From Roseibium salinum (GTDB lineage: Bacteria > Pseudomonadota > Alphaproteobacteria > Rhizobiales > Stappiaceae): a DNA stretch of 64,000 nt. The notes under the pieces were generated by a model that did no database searches, was not told the origin of the DNA, and saw only the letters and a program-made list of their open reading frames with translations. The stretch lies in the NCBI RefSeq assembly GCF_026240905.1, contig NZ_JAPEVI010000003.1:558001-622000 (forward strand). Direction: 5' to 3'. Both the position numbers and the translations under genes were made by a program. Below, in pieces: positions 9,046 to 17,186 of this stretch; within the stretch, counting starts at the first letter, position 1, and each line of letters begins with the position of its first letter.

Positions 9046-9342
9046 CTCGCTTCTCCCGTCTGCGCCTCGCCCGCCTTGGGACAGAGCTTATCCGAAACGG
9101 TTCTGAAGACAACTGTGAGGAGAGGGGGAGACCGGTGAAACCCGCTGCGTGCATGTTGTCTCCGTGCCGAAACGGATGCCGTCATTGCAGTGGCCAGAGT
9201 CGGTATGACTGGCCGGTGCTGTTTCGCCCCCGCCCAAAACCGTTCTCCTCGATCCAAAGATTCTTGATTGACTGCCTTGCCCTGTTAAAACCTACAAGGC
9301 CTCACAACCCGAGGCGGCATCTCAAGCAAGAAGGAACGCACC

Positions 9343-9804
9343 ATGGGTCGACAAGACTTTCCCGTAAAAGGCACGTGCCGCTGCGGTCGCACTAGCTTCG
9401 AGATATCGGCTCCGCCACTTGCCACAGCTGCCTGCCACTGCAGAGGCTGCCAGCAGATGAGTTCCAGCGCCTATTCCCTGAGCGCGATCATGCCGGCGCC
9501 GGCCTTCCGCGTGAGCGAGGGGACGCCGGAAAAGGGTGGGCTTCAGGGGCCGAGGGCCGATCACTTCTTCTGTCCCCACTGCAAGACCTGGATGTTCACG
9601 CGCATTCCCGGATATGACGACATCGTCAATGTCCGTTCCACGTTGCTCGAGGACCTGGGCTGGAGCGAGCCGTTCATCGAAACCATGACGGCGGAAAAAC
9701 TGCCCTGGGCGCAGACGCCCGCCAAGCACAGCTTTGAGGGATTTCCCGAATTGGACGTTCTCCCCAAGCTCATCGAAGAGTTCGCCCGGACCCGCCACGC
9801 CTGA
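9343..9804 (+). CDS. GFA-fold protein (second copy type)
   Basis: A 153-residue GFA-fold protein with the Cys pattern GTCRCGRTSF near residue 9, ACHCRGCQQMSS near 29 and FFCPHCKTWMFTR near 74. It belongs to the longer branch that has a C-terminal extension (LPWAQTPAKHSFEGFPELD). It is only distantly alike to the neighbouring GFA protein on the other strand, so the two are not a recent tandem duplication. The ATG has AAGGA upstream. The 297 bases between the two genes should hold both promoters; I see no clear operator there. Confidence 0.88.
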   Translation: MGRQDFPVKGTCRCGRTSFEISAPPLATAACHCRGCQQMSSSAYSLSAIMPAPAFRVSEGTPEKGGLQGPRADHFFCPHCKTWMFTRIPGYDDIVNVRSTLLEDLGWSEPFIETMTAEKLPWAQTPAKHSFEGFPELDVLPKLIEEFARTRHA

Positions 9805-9900
9805 TCTGCACCCGCGGGACCGGCGGCCAGGCCCGGAAATTGCGCAAAGTCTGCACAAGTCCTGAAAGAGAGCTGCACGCGGTGACGTGACAAAGGGGGC

Positions 9901-11367
9901 ATGAGATTTCCGGCTCCCACTTTCCTCACTTTTGCACTCGCCTCGCTGATACTGGCCTATGAACCGTTCCGCTGGCTCATAGGTTCCTGGTTCGACCCAT
10001 CCTATTCCTCGACCGGCGCCCTTTACCTCGTTGCGATTGCCGCCCTTCTTGCCCGGTCGCTCTCCAGTCCCGTTGTCCGGATAAACTCCCGATCCCGCCA
10101 GACGGCTGTCATACTGCTGGCGGTCTCGGCGCTCATCAGGCTTGCGAGCCAGGTTCTGGCGATCAACGTGATCGGCGGATTTGCGCTGTCGCTCGACATC
10201 TTTGCGCTCGCAATGCTGCTGCGCACCGGGGAACGCGCCAGGCCGGTCTCGGCATTCTGGCTTTCCGTCCTGTTTCTGTTCACGCTGCCGGTTGAGCGGA
10301 TTCTTCAACGGGTCATCGGATATCCGCTGCAGGAGCTCTCCGCCAGGCTTTCCTGTAGGGGGCTTGGCCTGTTCTTCAACGATCTTTCCTGTTCCGGCAT
10401 TCGCATCGAGCTTGCGGGGAAAGACGTGCTGGTCGATCTGCCCTGCTCCGGCACATCCGGACTGATGCTGGCCATGGCCTGCCTGGTGATCCTCAATGTG
10501 CTCTATCGGCCGCGTTTGACGACTGCGTTGCCCTGGTTCGGCATCGTCCTTTCCCTGAGCCTTCTCGGCAACGCATTGCGCATCAGCGTGTTAGCGACCG
10601 GCATTGCCTGGCCCGAGAGCTTTTTCGGTCTCGACGTCATGGCGCGGCCGCTGCACGACATGATCGGTTACCTGACCCTTGCCGTGTCGATGGCGCCGGT
10701 CCTGGCCTTCTATAGGCCGAGGCCGGTCACCGAGCGGCCGGTGCCGCCCTGCCTGCCGGTCCGGATCGGGTCGAGAGGCACTCGGGAACTGGGCGCACTC
10801 GTCTTTCTGGCACTGGCGCTGGTCATCGTCGCCTTGCCCCGGCAGGCCCTGGACGTTTCCGCCGCGGCGAAGCCGCAGGCGCTGCCAGCCTCGCTGAGCG
10901 GAGAGGTTGGTGCCGAGGAGGAGTTGCATCCTGTCGAGAAGCGTTACTTCAGTCAATTCGGCGGTCACGCCCAGAAGAAGCGATACGGCCCGCTGGCACT
11001 CACCCTCGTGCATACGTCATCTCCCTTGCGCCACCTCCATGCCCCGGACGACTGCCTGCGCGGGCTCGGCTATGACGTTGAATTCCTGGGCACGCGTTTT
11101 GACCCGGTTCCGACCGCTCTCTACCGGGCGCGGGCGGTGACCGGTGAAGAGTGGCGCGTGGCCGTGACTTTCACCTCAAGCGATGGCGACGTCACCCACA
11201 ACATCGCAGAAGCCATCTGGGCATGGTTGCAAAAGCCCTCGACGACCTGGACCAGCGTTCAGCGCATCACGCCCTGGACCGTGCCCGACGGCCGGCGGGC
11301 CGCCCTTGAAGGCGCGGTTATTGCCGCTCTCGATCTCCATCCAACTTCAGAAGGATATTTGCCATGA
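9901..11367 (+). CDS. xrtT: Exosortase with fused EpsI-like C-terminal domain (exosortase T-like)
   Basis: A 488-residue membrane protein. Residues 1-300 are exosortase: about eight hydrophobic helices and the three invariant catalytic positions, Cys182 in LPCSGTSGL, Arg227 in GNALRIS and His252 in LHDMIGYL. After another hydrophobic stretch (ELGALVFLALALVIVALP) the last 170 residues resemble the EpsI/exosortase C-terminal-associated domain, including SSPLRHLHAPDDCLRGLGY. Exosortases are transpeptidase-like enzymes that process PEP-CTERM substrates at the inner membrane. The next gene, overlapping by ATGA, encodes an obvious substrate. I recall a single-target family of this architecture named exosortase T; the symbol rests on that recollection and context. 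The identity as an exosortase is firm. Confidence 0.88.
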   Translation: MRFPAPTFLTFALASLILAYEPFRWLIGSWFDPSYSSTGALYLVAIAALLARSLSSPVVRINSRSRQTAVILLAVSALIRLASQVLAINVIGGFALSLDIFALAMLLRTGERARPVSAFWLSVLFLFTLPVERILQRVIGYPLQELSARLSCRGLGLFFNDLSCSGIRIELAGKDVLVDLPCSGTSGLMLAMACLVILNVLYRPRLTTALPWFGIVLSLSLLGNALRISVLATGIAWPESFFGLDVMARPLHDMIGYLTLAVSMAPVLAFYRPRPVTERPVPPCLPVRIGSRGTRELGALVFLALALVIVALPRQALDVSAAAKPQALPASLSGEVGAEEELHPVEKRYFSQFGGHAQKKRYGPLALTLVHTSSPLRHLHAPDDCLRGLGYDVEFLGTRFDPVPTALYRARAVTGEEWRVAVTFTSSDGDVTHNIAEAIWAWLQKPSTTWTSVQRITPWTVPDGRRAALEGAVIAALDLHPTSEGYLP

Positions 11368-13613
11368 GAGTCCCTATGCGACTGACACGGGTCCTATTTG
11401 CCGTTGTCAGCACGTCCACCGCGTTCGGCTGGCCTGCCGTTGCAGCCGTTCCCGAGACGGACGAGGTCTCAGGTTCCGTTGTCGCGACACTGAACGGCAA
11501 GGAATTCCGCCTGCCGTTGCTCGAGGCGGATTACGATGTCGACATTGACGGCGATGTCGCCCATGTCACGCTGACCCAAACGTTCCTCAATCCCACCTCT
11601 CAGCCGTTGCACGCCAGCTATCTCTTTCCGATGAACCAAAAGGCAGCCATCCATGCCATGCGCATGGAACTGGATGGGGAAACCATCGTGGCGCGCATTC
11701 AGGAAAAGGAACAGGCCACGGCGATGTTCAACAAGGCAAAGGCGGAAGGCAAGGCTGCTTCGCTCCTTACGCAGCACCGGCCCAACATGTTTACCCAGGA
11801 CATCGCCCATCTGATGCCGGGCCGTCCGGTCAGGATCACCATCGAATACGTTCAGAACGTTGCGAAGATCGACGGCGCCTATGAGCTCGTCATCCCGATG
11901 GTCGTCGGTCCACGCTATGAAGGCGGCGGCGCAAAAGAGCCTGCTCCAGTATTTTCAGCGAATTATCATGACGGTGACGAAGCCACGGCGGGGGAAGCTC
12001 AACTGCCGTCCGAAACTGAGCTGGTGTCGGGCTGGCATATCGAGAAGTTGCCCGACTATCCGCGCGTGATCGGGCAGGATGCGCCGGAGAATATCGATCC
12101 GGACCGCGTGTCGCTTGATCTTACCCTCGCATCGCCGATCCCGGTCTCCGCACTCTGGAGCGACACCCACGCGCTGTCGGTGATTGGGGACCAGACGCGG
12201 AAAACCGTCCGCTTCAGGAATGGCCGGGACATCGACAATCGCGATTTCGTTCTGCGTTATGAACTTGCATCCGAAACACATGTGTCAGCAGGACTGACGT
12301 CCCATTTCGATCGGGAGCGGGGCGGCTATCTGTCGCTCCTGATCGAGCCGCCGAAGCTGCCGGCGGAGCAGATGATCGGGCAGCGGGAAATGGTGTTCGT
12401 CCTGGACACGTCAGGCTCCATGCGCGGCCTGCCGATGGAAGCCAGCAAGACGTTCATGAAGGCGGCCATCCAGGCACTTCGGCCAGATGACTATGTTCGC
12501 ATTCTCCGGTTTTCCGACAACACGTCGCAGTTCGCTGCCGGACCCGTTCTGGCGAAGGAGCGCAACAAGCAGGCCGCGCTCAGATTTGTCTCTGGTTTGA
12601 GCGCAAGTGGCGGCACCGAACTCAACCGGGCGATCAACACCGCCTTCGACATGCCGCAGCCGGACAATACCACGCGGATCGTCGTATTCCTGACTGATGG
12701 CTATATCGGAGCGGAATCGCAGGTCATTGCCTCGATCTCCCGGCGTATCGGCAATGCACGCATCTACGCCTTCGGTGTGGGCGATGCGGTCAACCGGTAT
12801 CTGCTGGAGGCGATGGCGAAGGAGGGCAGGGGATACGCCCGTATCGTGCCGGTCGGCGAGGATGCCAACGAGGTTGCCGAAAGCCTGGCGGCAAAACTGA
12901 AAACGCCGCTGCTGACGGATATTTCCATCGACTGGAATGGGCTGACGGTCAATGATCAGGCGCCCTCCCGGATCCCGGATCTGTTCGAGGGCGGTTCCGT
13001 TCGTGTGCTGGGACGGTACCCAGCTGGCGGCAAACACAGGGTCTATGTCGAGGGAACGGTCAACGGCCGTCCGGCGAGAATGCCGCTGGATGTCGACCTG
13101 ATGGGGGCCGCCAGCGAGGCGGCGGAGCCTGCGCCGGCGCTGCCGCTGATCTGGGCGCGTGAACAGATCTTCGACAAGAACCGCGACTACGCCATCAGCG
13201 GCGGGAGTGACCGGAGCCTGAAAGACGAGATCACGCAATTGGGGCTGAGCTATTCGCTGCAATCGCCATTCACATCGTTCGTTGCCGTCTCGGAAAGAAA
13301 GGTCAATGCGGATCCAACATCCGCCGCGCAGGCAAGCGTTCCGCTGCCGCAGGTCTCGGGCGTTGCCGCAAATGCCTATCCGTCGCTCAATCTGAGTGGC
13401 AGTTCCACTCCCGAGCCGGAAGGCATATTCGGCATAGTGATGCTCCTGTTCGCCCTGGCCGCACGTTTCCGCAGGTGCCTGACGAGCCTGTTGCGGAAGA
13501 TGCCGGATGCGCTGGCAGGACTTTTCCGCCGGCATCGGGAAGGTGGTGCCGTAGAATTGGACCGATCCCTGCCGCGGCCCCTCCGCCGGGACGGTTGGTG
13601 GCTGGAAACCTGA
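11364..13613 (+). CDS. VIT and VWA domain protein with PEP-CTERM-like sorting signal (probable exosortase substrate)
   Basis: A 749-residue exported protein. A signal peptide (residues 1-28, ending AVAA) leads into a vault/inter-alpha-trypsin (VIT) domain at about 35-165 with TQTFLNPTSQPLHASYLFPM and EKEQATAMFNKAKAEGKAASLL. A von Willebrand A domain follows, with an intact MIDAS, DTSGSM at 348-353 and later SASGGTELNRA and FLTDGYIG. Near the C-terminus STPEPEGIFGIVMLLFALAARFRR (683 onward) is a PEP motif, hydrophobic helix and Arg cluster, as in exosortase substrates. Odd: about 45 further residues follow the Arg cluster, whereas such signals usually end there. It overlaps the exosortase gene by four bases. 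Marine proteobacterial sortase targets have the same VIT-VWA architecture. Confidence 0.88.
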   Translation: MRVPMRLTRVLFAVVSTSTAFGWPAVAAVPETDEVSGSVVATLNGKEFRLPLLEADYDVDIDGDVAHVTLTQTFLNPTSQPLHASYLFPMNQKAAIHAMRMELDGETIVARIQEKEQATAMFNKAKAEGKAASLLTQHRPNMFTQDIAHLMPGRPVRITIEYVQNVAKIDGAYELVIPMVVGPRYEGGGAKEPAPVFSANYHDGDEATAGEAQLPSETELVSGWHIEKLPDYPRVIGQDAPENIDPDRVSLDLTLASPIPVSALWSDTHALSVIGDQTRKTVRFRNGRDIDNRDFVLRYELASETHVSAGLTSHFDRERGGYLSLLIEPPKLPAEQMIGQREMVFVLDTSGSMRGLPMEASKTFMKAAIQALRPDDYVRILRFSDNTSQFAAGPVLAKERNKQAALRFVSGLSASGGTELNRAINTAFDMPQPDNTTRIVVFLTDGYIGAESQVIASISRRIGNARIYAFGVGDAVNRYLLEAMAKEGRGYARIVPVGEDANEVAESLAAKLKTPLLTDISIDWNGLTVNDQAPSRIPDLFEGGSVRVLGRYPAGGKHRVYVEGTVNGRPARMPLDVDLMGAASEAAEPAPALPLIWAREQIFDKNRDYAISGGSDRSLKDEITQLGLSYSLQSPFTSFVAVSERKVNADPTSAAQASVPLPQVSGVAANAYPSLNLSGSSTPEPEGIFGIVMLLFALAARFRRCLTSLLRKMPDALAGLFRRHREGGAVELDRSLPRPLRRDGWWLET

Positions 13614-13682
13614 TCTTGCCTCCGGTAATGATAGCGCTCCCGCGATTGATTGCGGGAGCCGTGAATTTCAGGAAAAATCGTC

Positions 13683-14402
13683 TTGCAGAGCAAAACCATT
13701 CTTGTCGTCGATGACGATCCGCATATCCGGGAAGTGATCTGTTTCGCGCTTCAAAAGGCCTCCTATGCCTACGAGATTGCCGTCAACGGCAAGGAAGCGG
13801 TGGACAAGGCGGCGCTCTTCGATCCTGCGCTGATCGTGCTCGATATCGGTCTTCCGGAAATGGACGGGCTCGAGGTCTGCCGTCACCTGCGCAAGACGTC
13901 CGACGTGCCGATCCTGTTTCTGTCGGCCCGCGACGACGAGATCGACCGCATCGTGGGCCTGGAACTCGGCGCGGACGATTATGTGACAAAACCCTTCAGC
14001 CCGCGCGAGCTGATCGCCCGGGTCGGGGCGATCCTCAAGCGGTTCGGCGTCTCGCAACCGCCTGGTGCCGGAGCGCGCGAACAGGCGGGGCTCAGCCATG
14101 GTGTCCTGACCCTGGAGAAGGACCAGCGGCTGGTTTCGGCGGGGGAGGTGGCGGTCGCCCTGACGGCCATCGAGTTCGATATCCTGGCAACGCTGCTCGC
14201 CCGCCCGAAGATCGTGTTCACGCGGGAAAAGATCCTGGATCGCGCCTACAAGGACAATATCCACGTGTCCGACCGGACGATCGACAGCCACATCCGCAAC
14301 ATTCGCGCCAAGCTTGCCGCCGCCGGGTGCGGCGATGCGATTGAAACCGTGCATGGCGTCGGCTTCCGGCTGGGGCCGTGCCGGGGCGACGGCGGGTCCT
14401 GA
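13683..14402 (+). CDS. OmpR-family response regulator of the exosortase locus
   Basis: A 239-residue regulator starting at a TTG with AGGAAA upstream. The receiver domain has VVDDDPH, phospho-acceptor Asp54 in IVLDIGLPEMDG, FLSARDD and YVTKPFSPREL; the winged helix has LTAIEFDILATLLARP, HVSDRTIDSHIRNIRAKL and IETVHGVGFRLG. It lies 69 bases after the VIT/VWA gene and six bases before the kinase, all on one strand, so the four genes form one block. Dedicated sortase systems of marine proteobacteria carry an equivalent regulator-kinase pair; here it probably controls expression or activity of the exosortase substrate (inference). Confidence 0.92.
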   Translation: MQSKTILVVDDDPHIREVICFALQKASYAYEIAVNGKEAVDKAALFDPALIVLDIGLPEMDGLEVCRHLRKTSDVPILFLSARDDEIDRIVGLELGADDYVTKPFSPRELIARVGAILKRFGVSQPPGAGAREQAGLSHGVLTLEKDQRLVSAGEVAVALTAIEFDILATLLARPKIVFTREKILDRAYKDNIHVSDRTIDSHIRNIRAKLAAAGCGDAIETVHGVGFRLGPCRGDGGS

Positions 14403-14408
14403 CCGGCG

Positions 14409-16004
14409 ATGCTGCTTTCCAGATCCTTCCGCGACAGATGGCGTCCGCCGCTCAGTCTTGTGGTGGCGCTGGTGCTTGGCATCATGCTGCTGGTGCCGCT
14501 CGCGGGGATCGTGTTTTTCCGTGTCTATGAGAACCAGCTCATCCAGGCGACCGAAGCCGAACTGATCGCTCAATCGGCCGCGATCGCGGCGGCGACGGCA
14601 CAGCGTCTTGTCGAGGCCGGCGGAGACGAGCTGCCGCTCGGCACCATGGTTTCCGCGTCTCCCCGAGATGGAGCCTATTACAGCCGCCCGAACGGGCGCT
14701 GGGCGCCGCAACTGCCGGAGCTGGACCTCAACCGGACCGATATTCAGCCGAGACGTCCGGACGCGGCAGACGCCGATCAGCCGGCCCATGCGGCTTATCT
14801 CCGCGCCGGAGAAGAAATCGCCATGATCCTGCAGGAAACGCAGAAGCGCACGCTTGCCGGGTTCCGGCTGCTGGATTTCAACGGTGTGGTGATTGCCGGA
14901 AGCGATGAAGTGGGGCAGTCGCTGGCGCATGTGGAAGAGGTGCGGCAAGCGCTTTCCGGGCGCTATGCCAGCGCGCTCAGGGAGCGGGTGGTCGACAATC
15001 CGCAGCCGATCTATTCGATCAGCCGCGGCACGTCCGTGAGGGTGTTTACCGCCATGCCGATCGTGGTGGAGGGCAGGGTGGCCGGTGCGGTCTATGCCTC
15101 GCGCACGCCGAGCAACATCCTGAAAGAGATGTTCGTGAAACGCGAGACCGTCCTTGGTGTGCTGGCCTTCGTACTCGGTGCAACCTTCGTGGTCGGTTTC
15201 ATTTTTGTCCGGGCCATATCGGGTCCGATAAAGGCGCTCACGACAAGATCGCTCCAGATAGGAAGCGGAGATCGTAACGCTTTGAAACCCCTTGCCATTC
15301 ACGGCAACAGGGAAATTCATGCGCTTTCGCAGAGCATGCTCGACATGTCCCGCAAGCTGTTCGAGCAGAACGATTATATCTCCACTTTCGCCAATCATGT
15401 GACCCATGAGCTGAAAACACCGCTGACCGCCATCCAGGGGGCTGCGGAACTGCTGCGGGACGGCGGCGACGATTTGAGTGAGGCCGAGCGTGCGCGGTTC
15501 CTGGACAACATCCTCAAGGATACGGAGCGCGCCTCGCTGCTTCTCAATCGCCTGCGCGAGCTTGCCCGAGCCGACAGTGTCGAGATCGGCGGCACATGCA
15601 GACTGGCGGATGTCCTGAGCGGAATCCTGAGCCGCTTCGAAGGCGTTACCGTGGACTGGACGGAAGACTGCGACTTGCCGCTCTCGGCGGAAAATGCCCG
15701 CATCGTTCTTGAGAACCTGATCGACAATTCCGTTAAGCACGGAGCCGGTCGCGTGCGATTTTCCGTCGAGCGATCAGAGCGCACGCTTATGGTGAAGGTG
15801 GCGGACAACGGCAAGGGCGTCACGCAGGGCAATGCGGACCAGATCTTCGACCTGTTTTTCACCACGCGGCGGGAAAACGGCGGTACGGGAATGGGCCTCG
15901 GCATCGTTCAGGCATTGCTCAAGGCGCACAAGGCGTCGATCCGCCTTGTGCCTGGTGAGGAAAGAGGCGCCTGTTTCGAGATCACGTTTCCGCTGCCTAA
16001 ATAG
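14409..16004 (+). CDS. Sensor histidine kinase of the exosortase locus
   Basis: A 531-residue membrane kinase. Transmembrane helix 1 lies at about residues 15-38 (VVALVLGIMLLVPLAGIVFF), a large periplasmic sensor of about 200 residues follows (with GEEIAMILQETQKRTLAGFRLLDFNG), then helix 2 near 240-263, HAMP, a HisKA domain with His333 in HVTHELKTPLTAIQGA, and an ATPase domain with LENLIDNSVKHG, VADNGKGVT and GTGMGLGIV. All catalytic boxes are intact. It ends the exosortase block; downstream is a repeat region with an insertion sequence. The signal it senses is unknown; the periplasmic domain and the locus suggest envelope or surface-protein status. Confidence 0.92.
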   Translation: MLLSRSFRDRWRPPLSLVVALVLGIMLLVPLAGIVFFRVYENQLIQATEAELIAQSAAIAAATAQRLVEAGGDELPLGTMVSASPRDGAYYSRPNGRWAPQLPELDLNRTDIQPRRPDAADADQPAHAAYLRAGEEIAMILQETQKRTLAGFRLLDFNGVVIAGSDEVGQSLAHVEEVRQALSGRYASALRERVVDNPQPIYSISRGTSVRVFTAMPIVVEGRVAGAVYASRTPSNILKEMFVKRETVLGVLAFVLGATFVVGFIFVRAISGPIKALTTRSLQIGSGDRNALKPLAIHGNREIHALSQSMLDMSRKLFEQNDYISTFANHVTHELKTPLTAIQGAAELLRDGGDDLSEAERARFLDNILKDTERASLLLNRLRELARADSVEIGGTCRLADVLSGILSRFEGVTVDWTEDCDLPLSAENARIVLENLIDNSVKHGAGRVRFSVERSERTLMVKVADNGKGVTQGNADQIFDLFFTTRRENGGTGMGLGIVQALLKAHKASIRLVPGEERGACFEITFPLPK

Positions 16005-16037
16005 CCCTTTCGCCCATGCTTTGTGATGGGCCTTCAG

Positions 16038-16055
16038 CCCTCCGCAGCATGAGGG
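16038..16055. repeat. Short palindromic-repeat fragment, left copy
   Basis: CCCTCCGCAGCATGAGGG recurs with two mismatches at 17113-17130 (TCCTCCTCAGCATGAGGG), on the other side of the insertion sequence. Together with CCTCATCCTGAG at 16101-16112 these look like pieces of a dispersed REP-like family at the convergent end of the exosortase kinase and the LysR gene. Confidence 0.5.
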
Positions 16056-16111
16056 GGTGGGGAGGTTGGCCGGCCCTGAGTTCGCCATCTGCAACAATAA
16101 CCTCATCCTGA

Positions 16112-17032
16112 GAGTCTGACTCGAAACTCATTTTGTTAGCTTTGCCTGTCGCCTGATGATTAGTTCGATGTTTGCGATATAGATCCAAGCGGTTTGGGTT
16201 TCCTGTTTTGCTTCAAAGTCTTTTGCAAGGCGTCTGCGTCGGCCGAACCAGGCAAAGGTTCTCTCAACAACCCATCGTCTTGGCAGGAGCGCAAATCCCT
16301 TGACCCCAGGTGGCCGTTGCACGATTTCGATCGACCATGGCCCGCAATCCTTGAGCTTTTCCAGAAGCTTCGGGCCACGGTAGACGCGATCGGCGAAGAT
16401 ATGAGTAAGATCGGGATAGATCCGCCGCAGGCTTTGCAGCAGCGGCACAGCTGCGTGCACGTCCTGGATATTGGCGGGATGCACCAGAACGTCCAGAACG
16501 AGCCCGTCTGTATCGGTGACGATGTGACGCTTGCGACCCTTGATGCGCTTGAAGGGATCAAGGCCTCGTGGCCCGCCGACTTGGGTCGTTGCCACGCTCT
16601 GGCTGTCGATCACACCGGCGGACGGAGTGGCACTGCGTGCCTGCGCTTGTCGGTGCTGCTCCACTATCCGCCGGTTCAACCCACGCCATAACTCATTGTC
16701 ACGCCACGCATAAAAGTATCTCTGGACAGTCGAGCGCGGCGGAAAATCACTTGGCAAAAAGCGCCAGGGGCAGCCCGTACGCAGCAGATAGAGGATCGCG
16801 TTGACCACTTCCCGAAGCGACGTTGTGCGCGGCCTCCCACGCTCTCGCCTCTCCGGAAGATGAGGCGCGATCAAATCCCACTCTTCGTTCGTCAGATCGC
16901 TTGCGTAACGCTGGCCACGACGCTCATAGTTGGCACGGGTGATCTCGGTCCACATGGTGAAGCTCCGTTCTGTTAGCGCAATAACGGAATCACAAGCGAC
17001 CGGGATCACTCAATACATTTCGGGCCAGTCTC
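16112..17032 (-). mobile_element. Intact IS5-family (IS427-like) insertion sequence, 921 bp
   Basis: The transposase gene is flanked by imperfect inverted repeats: GAGTCTGACTCGAAA at 16112-16126 and, on the other strand from 17032, GAGACTGGCCCGAAA (12 of 15 match). A TGA triplet flanks both ends (16109-16111 and 17033-17035), a 3-bp target duplication of the TNA type used by the IS427 group. Removing the element and one TGA joins CCTCATCC-TGA-GGAAGCGCGGAGCGC, rebuilding a palindromic repeat, which supports these exact ends. Confidence 0.82.
16128..16955 (-). CDS. IS5-family DDE transposase
   Basis: A 275-residue single-frame transposase. The N-terminal DUF4096-type domain reads LTNEEWDLIAPHLPERRERGRPRT and LLRTGCPWRFLPSDFPPRSTVQRYF; the DDE domain has IDSQSV (first Asp), the GPRGLDPFKRIKGRKRHIVTDTDG block, HIFADRVYRG (second Asp) and RRWVVERTFAWFGRRRRL (final Glu). 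All three acidic residues and the Y-(2)-R-(3)-E-like region are present, so the enzyme looks active. Unlike many IS5/IS427 members it is one uninterrupted frame without programmed frameshift. The ATG at 16955 is chosen over upstream frames because the family starts MWTEITRANYERRG or similar. Confidence 0.93.
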   Translation of the reverse strand: MWTEITRANYERRGQRYASDLTNEEWDLIAPHLPERRERGRPRTTSLREVVNAILYLLRTGCPWRFLPSDFPPRSTVQRYFYAWRDNELWRGLNRRIVEQHRQAQARSATPSAGVIDSQSVATTQVGGPRGLDPFKRIKGRKRHIVTDTDGLVLDVLVHPANIQDVHAAVPLLQSLRRIYPDLTHIFADRVYRGPKLLEKLKDCGPWSIEIVQRPPGVKGFALLPRRWVVERTFAWFGRRRRLAKDFEAKQETQTAWIYIANIELIIRRQAKLTK

Positions 17033-17112
17033 TGAGGAAGCGCGGAGCGCTGTCTCGAGGGATGGGACACTTGCTCCAGGTTGCGGCCAACCCCTCGACA
17101 CGGACCTAACGG

Positions 17113-17130
17113 TCCTCCTCAGCATGAGGG
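17113..17130. repeat. Short palindromic-repeat fragment, right copy
   Basis: TCCTCCTCAGCATGAGGG is the partner of the copy at 16038-16055 across the insertion sequence. It lies 57 bases beyond the LysR stop codon. Confidence 0.5.
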
Positions 17131-17186
17131 CGTGTCTGTATCTTTTCGCCCGCGCTTCCAACGAACAATCCGTGGCAACGTCACAC

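Noticed and set aside
8653..9804. Two neighbouring GFA proteins as a recent tandem duplication
   Set aside because: They are on opposite strands and differ strongly in length and sequence beyond the Cys motifs.
13668..15740. A 690-codon open frame on the minus strand opposite the exosortase two-component genes
   Set aside because: It mirrors the GC-rich coding frames of the regulator and kinase, has no domain sense, and the plus-strand genes are complete with all motifs.
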